Below are positions 59,712 to 64,000 of a stretch of DNA of 64,000 nt, piece by piece. The stretch spans positions 99,381,264 through 99,445,263 of the forward strand of contig CM034314.1 of NCBI GenBank assembly GCA_019925795.1. The letters run 5' to 3'. The notes under the pieces were generated by a model. It did no database searches. It saw only the letters and a program-made list of their open reading frames with translations, and had not been told where the DNA came from. Origin of the DNA: Dendrobium chrysotoxum (Eukaryota > Streptophyta > Magnoliopsida > Asparagales > Orchidaceae). Every line of letters begins with the position of its first letter. The stretch's first letter is position 1. A program made the position numbers and the translations under genes.

Positions 59712-59977
59712 GGGTCCATTTGGGAGGGTGTCACTGTCTATAAAAGCTATTGCAGAACTATTGTGGGAAACGAATATTTTTTTGAAAGTTATTATTGGTA
59801 TTATATTTTTTTCCTTTTGAAAAGTTGGGCAACCGTTTTCTTATAGCAATCATACTATGGTAGATTTGATTATAAAAGAATAATTCTCACCACAAATTTT
59901 TTTTGAAAAGTAACAAAAAAGTTGTCAAATTGGAATGTGATTGCTGTAAAGCTGTGAAAAAGCTACCTCAAATGTAC
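59712..59977. mobile_element. Probable hAT-like MITE
   Basis: The left end gtccatttgggaggg (59714-59728) faces ctacctcaaatgtac (59963-59977), 11 of 15 complementary. Subterminal words ataaaagctattgcag and attgctgtaaagctgtg are also roughly inverted. The T-T-T-G-G-G end and AGCT-rich subterminal sequence are typical of plant hAT MITEs. TSD unclear. Confidence 0.42.
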
Positions 59978-59999
59978 ATTTATATTCTTCTTTAGTAGG

Positions 60000-62620
60000 A
60001 GGAACATGACCACATGTGTATGTCTCCATTTGAATTTTTGAATTGTTCTGGTGAGGGCATGTAGTGGAGAAACTTGTATTGAAAAATCATGAATGAACTT
60101 ACAAACATATACTAAAAAGCATTCCAACTTCTTACATTAGTAATCGTGCATGGTCTTGTTTACTCTTTTATTTACTTCTCTTCATTTTGTTAGGCTCAAA
60201 CTTGATCCCCAGATTATCCATCTCAAATTCCAAGTAGAGTTTGGGAGAATTTAATTGATTCTCTTTAAAAAAAAAGGCATATTTATTGGTAAATTATAGT
60301 AGGAGTTCAATTTGAACGTGATATTGTCTTTCATAAACTAACTCCACAAAGAAGGAAATGACATCTTAAATTTAAAAATTCTAAATGCACGCTTATTCAA
60401 AAATCAAAATAACCTTATCTATAGTTGGTTGGCTAGATTAGGCTATTTAAATTAGCGAGTCAGCCTAATCTTATTAATCTTATTGCCATTTAAGATTGAT
60501 TCCAATATTGATCATCAGACGTTTCATCAATGATACATCTTCTTTTGTGGACTCTTATTGACTTGATCTTTAATGCGATATATGAATTGCTACCCTTCAT
60601 AGTCTCCATCAATAAATTGGATCACTAAAATTTCAATGATTATGATCTCTTTCATCTCTTCATGATATGATACCCAAACTTTGATCATGGGCAATTTTAT
60701 TGACCACCCACTTGATGTGACTTGTAAGGAGGAGGCAAAAGGGAAGAGATAAATGATTAAGGTTCATGAAAGGAGAGGAGGCATGATGGGTGTGATGCGG
60801 CATAGGAAACACAATAGTGGATAATGCATGAGGGAGCAATAGGCAAAAGAAGAAGAGGGGTTGGGATGGGAAACCAATGAGAGGCTTGAGAGAGAGGCTA
60901 AAGAGAGAGAAGCGTTCGAGTGAGAAAGAGAGAGGCGGTAGAAGAGAGACATCAATGGGAATGATGCAGGTTGGATCATATCAAGCAAATATTCTTTTTT
61001 ATCCCATCGTAAATCTTATGTCTTATTTTACAAGAGAAAAATTCTTTAGGATAATTACAAAGAAATAATAGAAATAGAAATTTATCTTTAAATAGATAAG
61101 TCCAAATAACTTTAAAAGAAAAATAAATATTTCCTAAAACATAAGTCCATTAGGGATGATAAAGGTTTTAGAAGGGCTTTTAAGGGTGAGAGAATGAAAG
61201 TTCATTTTTGTGCTTTTAAAATTCTTAGAGATGGAAGGATGAGAGAATGAGAGATTTCTATTGTTTGTATGGAGGATTCCTCAAATTTAATGAGTGAGTG
61301 AGTCTTTTTGGCTGCGAGATTACCCAAATGTTATTGTTGAGTGATTTCCATTGTTTTGGATGAGTAAATATGTTTATCTAATGTTATTTTTTCATAGAAA
61401 TGAATTTCACATTAAAAAAAATCTCTATTTGTAATACTTTTGTTTTTTTAGGTTGGATCAAATTGTTATTCGTGTGAGTTTCTCCATGAGTCGGTTCAAA
61501 TGTTTTTGTCGGCATCAATTTATCATAATAGGGGAATTGCTTTGCAAAAATATCAACTTGATGTCGAGTTTCTTCAATAAATGAGAGAATAATGAAGTAT
61601 CCATTGGATATTATGTTGTGCGTGGAAGAGATGAATCAACCACCCAACCCTATATTTTAAATATCTTGATCTTAGATTAAAGATTAATTTGCAAATTGCA
61701 CTCTTACAAAATTAATTCCAAAGGCAAAATAGTAAATGTTTACTGATTTCCACAAGTATGAAAAGAATTAATTCCAAATAACACTTATGAAAAAGAAGAA
61801 ACAAGAACACATATTTACGTGGTTCGAGTTTTTGTGAACTCTACATCAATGGGACAACCTCGATCATTTTCTTTTATTCAAATATGTGGAAATTGGATAC
61901 AAGATTTGACAGAAAAGCAACTCAAACACTTTCACCAGCAGCCTACACTCGGCTAAACAAAGGAATATAAATTGCTAAAATAGGAAAGCTTCCCTTCAAA
62001 GATCTAAAACATATCTTAAGCAAGTAAAAGAGTAATTACTTTCTTATAATAGTAAACAGCTCCACCATAAAGATCTTTACTAGATCTTTAGCAAAATAGA
62101 GAGAAACTGAATCTAGAAAAGGAATAGTGCAGGAATCAAGGAATGTCAGAAAACCGAGAATACCCAAAACCGAAAGCAACTCAACAATGCACCAATCTTC
62201 CTATTATAGATGGGAAAGAAATTACTTGCATATCAGCATACAGCTAAGCATTGCAAAAGAACAAGTTCTTACGGCACAAAACTTGCTTCCAACCGACAAT
62301 CCTTTACGATTGTCTTTCTCAGAGAAGAAGAAGAAGCTAGAGAGATAATAAAGATTCACCTTCTTCACACACATATAGAAATCTACTGATTTCTACAACT
62401 CTCTCTTCCTCCTCACTCAAGAAGCCAAGCCGACTCAAACCCTAGTTATTTCTCTTAGACGGCTCTTGCTCTCAAAACCTGAAAATATAGCACATCCCGT
62501 ATTCTCTGTTTCTCCCATTTTCCAATGCTCATGGAAAGCATTAATAGCTGAATATATAAGAATATACTAAAGCCTTTTTAATTAAGAAAAACAAGAATCA
62601 GGATTAGGCCAAATAAAACT
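60000..62620. other. Mostly unassigned DNA
   Basis: It includes the diverged repeat at 60505-60720, a purine-rich block at 60725-60960, and a stretch at 61815-61850 (tacgtggttcgag) reminiscent of plant LTR-element leaders, but no LTR pair or coding motif was found. The ORFs at 60764-61068 and 62127-62348 have no recognisable domain. Confidence 0.4.
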
Positions 62621-62624
62621 CAAC

Positions 62625-63475
62625 ATCAACATCAAGCCTTTGTCCCACTACATGGGGTCAGCTACATGAATCCTTTTTCTCCATTGTGTCCTATTAAAAG
62701 TCAAATTCCCGTTTATATCTAATAAAAGAAGATCATTTATAATATTTTTAAACCAAGTCTTTTTAAGTCTATTTTTACCTTTCTTAACATAGTCAAATCT
62801 AATACCTCTACTTTCCTAATCGGGTCATCGGAAGGTCGCCATTTTATGTGACCAAACCATCTAAGGCGACTCTATCTAATCTTATCTTCTACTGGAGCTA
62901 CTCTAACCTTTTCACGTATATGATCATTTCGTATCCTATCTCTAAGGGTAAAGCCACTCATCCGCTTAAGCATCCTCATCTCTGCAACACTTAAATTAAT
63001 ATTATGCTTCTCTTTTAATGGCCAACATTCAACACCATAAAGCATTGCAGGTCTCACCACCATCTTATAGAATTTTCCCTTAAGTTTGAGGGGGACTTTT
63101 CTATCACACAACAAGCCCGATGCATTCCTTCACTTCAACCATCCAACTTGAATTCTGTTGATAATATCCCCATCTATTTCACCACCACTCTGAACAATAA
63201 ATCTAAGATATCTAAAATGTGAACTCTTATTAATGACTTGATCGCCCAAAGTCACAATCCTCTCACTAGGTCTATTACTACTAAAATTACACTCCATATA
63301 TTCCGTTTTAGATCTACTCAAGCTAAAACCTTTAGACTCTAAGGTTGACCTCCATAATTCAAGTTTACCTTCAACTCCCTCTCTAGTCTTATCAACAAGA
63401 AGAATATCATCAGCAAAAAGCATATATGATGTATGCAAAGGGGGGTCAAAACATTTATTAATTTCTTTAGTTGCC
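62625..63475 (-). mobile_element. RTE LINE fragment, copy 3 (longest)
   Basis: The minus strand reads from a reverse-transcriptase motif (YMLFADDILLVDKTREGVEG at about 63372-63431, including the catalytic F-A-D-D) through T-L-G-D-Q-V-I-N-K-S, V-V-R-P-A-M-L-Y-G-V-E-C-W and the C-terminal part. The frame remains open upstream of the first Met to about 63475. Breaks occur near 63115-63130 and 62870. The short 3'UTR word ctacatggggtcagctacat and an AAC/ATC-rich tail lie at 62605-62665. No clear TSD was found. Confidence 0.87.
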
Positions 63476-63479
63476 TTGG

Positions 63480-64000
63480 CTCTTGGGCTGCTGGTGCTTC
63501 TTGGTTTGAACTGGCTGCTTGGTGTTGAGTTGTGGGAGCTACTTGGTTTTAGCTCATTAATGCTTGAGCTGATACTTTAGCTCATTATTATGAAATGTAT
63601 TCCTCTTGTTAGCTCATTAAGTGGAGTGGACTTTTGGCCTTTTCCCTTCCCTGTGTCTCCTCGGTTTTTCCTTCCTGGTTCTGTTTCCTGTGGCTGGCTC
63701 CTTCCTTTTTGGGTGGCTGTTCCGGTTCTCCTGCTGGTTTCGATTCCCTGTGATGCTGCCCCTTCGGTTCCTCCCCTGGTTGCCTATCCCGTGGTTGCTT
63801 TTCTTGGTTTCCTGTGTGGCTTTTCGGTTGCTATTTCTGAACAACTGTTGGCCTTCCATTTCCCCTATTATGATTGGCTGTTGGAGGTGGATTTTGGGAC
63901 TGTTTGGATGCCTCTTTGATGGATGTTTGGTATCTTTTTGGTTTCCTGCTTTTGAACTGTTTGTCTCCTTTTCTTTACCTATTTATAGATAATGTTTTGG
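63480..64000. other. T/C-rich DNA with overlapping ORFs, nature unknown
   Basis: A T/C-skewed stretch in which three frames (two +, one -) stay open for 80-123 codons. The + frames give hydrophobic Phe/Leu/Val-rich proteins and the minus frame a very basic one, as expected from base skew rather than selection. The word ttagctcatta recurs near 63550-63620. It could be an LTR or leader cut by the window edge. Confidence 0.35.

Noticed and set aside
63590..63992. Overlapping hydrophobic + strand ORFs as a membrane protein
   Set aside because: Three frames are open at once over a T/C-skewed segment, which base composition explains. No conserved motif.

Overview
This window is angiosperm nuclear DNA. 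It starts in the 3' half of a class II HD-Zip homeobox gene (intron plus zipper exon, with the CPSCE motif). It then runs through about 60 kb of nested transposable elements, with one more possible gene start near 56.5 kb. The plant assignment rests on HD-Zip II, plant RTE LINEs, tRNA-derived SINEs, Mutator-like transposons and a Tat/Ogre-like Ty3 long terminal repeat (LTR) element. I cannot name the species.

Layout. 1-674: end of the HD-Zip II gene. 0.7-8 kb: AT-rich flank holding a 5'-truncated RTE LINE with a 19-bp target-site duplication (TSD), two SINEs with 15-16-bp TSDs (one inside a hAT-like MITE), and older remnants. 8.8-20.1 kb: a decayed FAR1-type Mutator-like element (MULE). Its transposase pseudogene (minus strand) is split near its 3' end by a 6.7-kb solo LTR (A, 11101-17832, TSD CACTC). 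20147-42741: a complete, young 22.6-kb LTR retrotransposon (B) with two near-identical 7.83-kb LTRs and a TSD of AACCC. The primer-binding site (PBS), polypurine side, TATA box and remaining coding sequence all place it on the minus strand. 43467-54032: a second MULE with ~131-bp terminal inverted repeats (TIRs) and a MuDR-type transposase remnant that has lost its catalytic core; it is interrupted by a second solo LTR (C, 46752-53647, TSD GTGGA). 54.7-55.3 kb and 62.6-63.5 kb: two more RTE fragments. 58.1-59.7 kb: Ty3/gypsy RNase H-integrase remnant. 56.3-57.1 kb: two exon-like blocks of a possible host gene.

The most interesting content is the LTR family A/B/C. About 36 kb of the 64 kb belongs to it. 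Its LTRs (6.7-7.8 kb) are at or beyond the upper end of what I know for plants. Termini and a series of short blocks are shared by all copies, while the LTR cores differ. Full-length copy B has no recognisable gag, protease, reverse transcriptase or RNase H. It keeps one intact 245-codon ORF of unknown function, an integrase C-terminal remnant, and an unusual repeat-rich 3' region. That region contains 14 units at 49-bp spacing; each carries an 8-bp-arm hairpin whose arms change together from unit to unit. B therefore looks like a recently mobile, non-autonomous Tat-lineage derivative that must borrow proteins in trans.

All family assignments come from reading motifs by eye; no alignment or database search was run.
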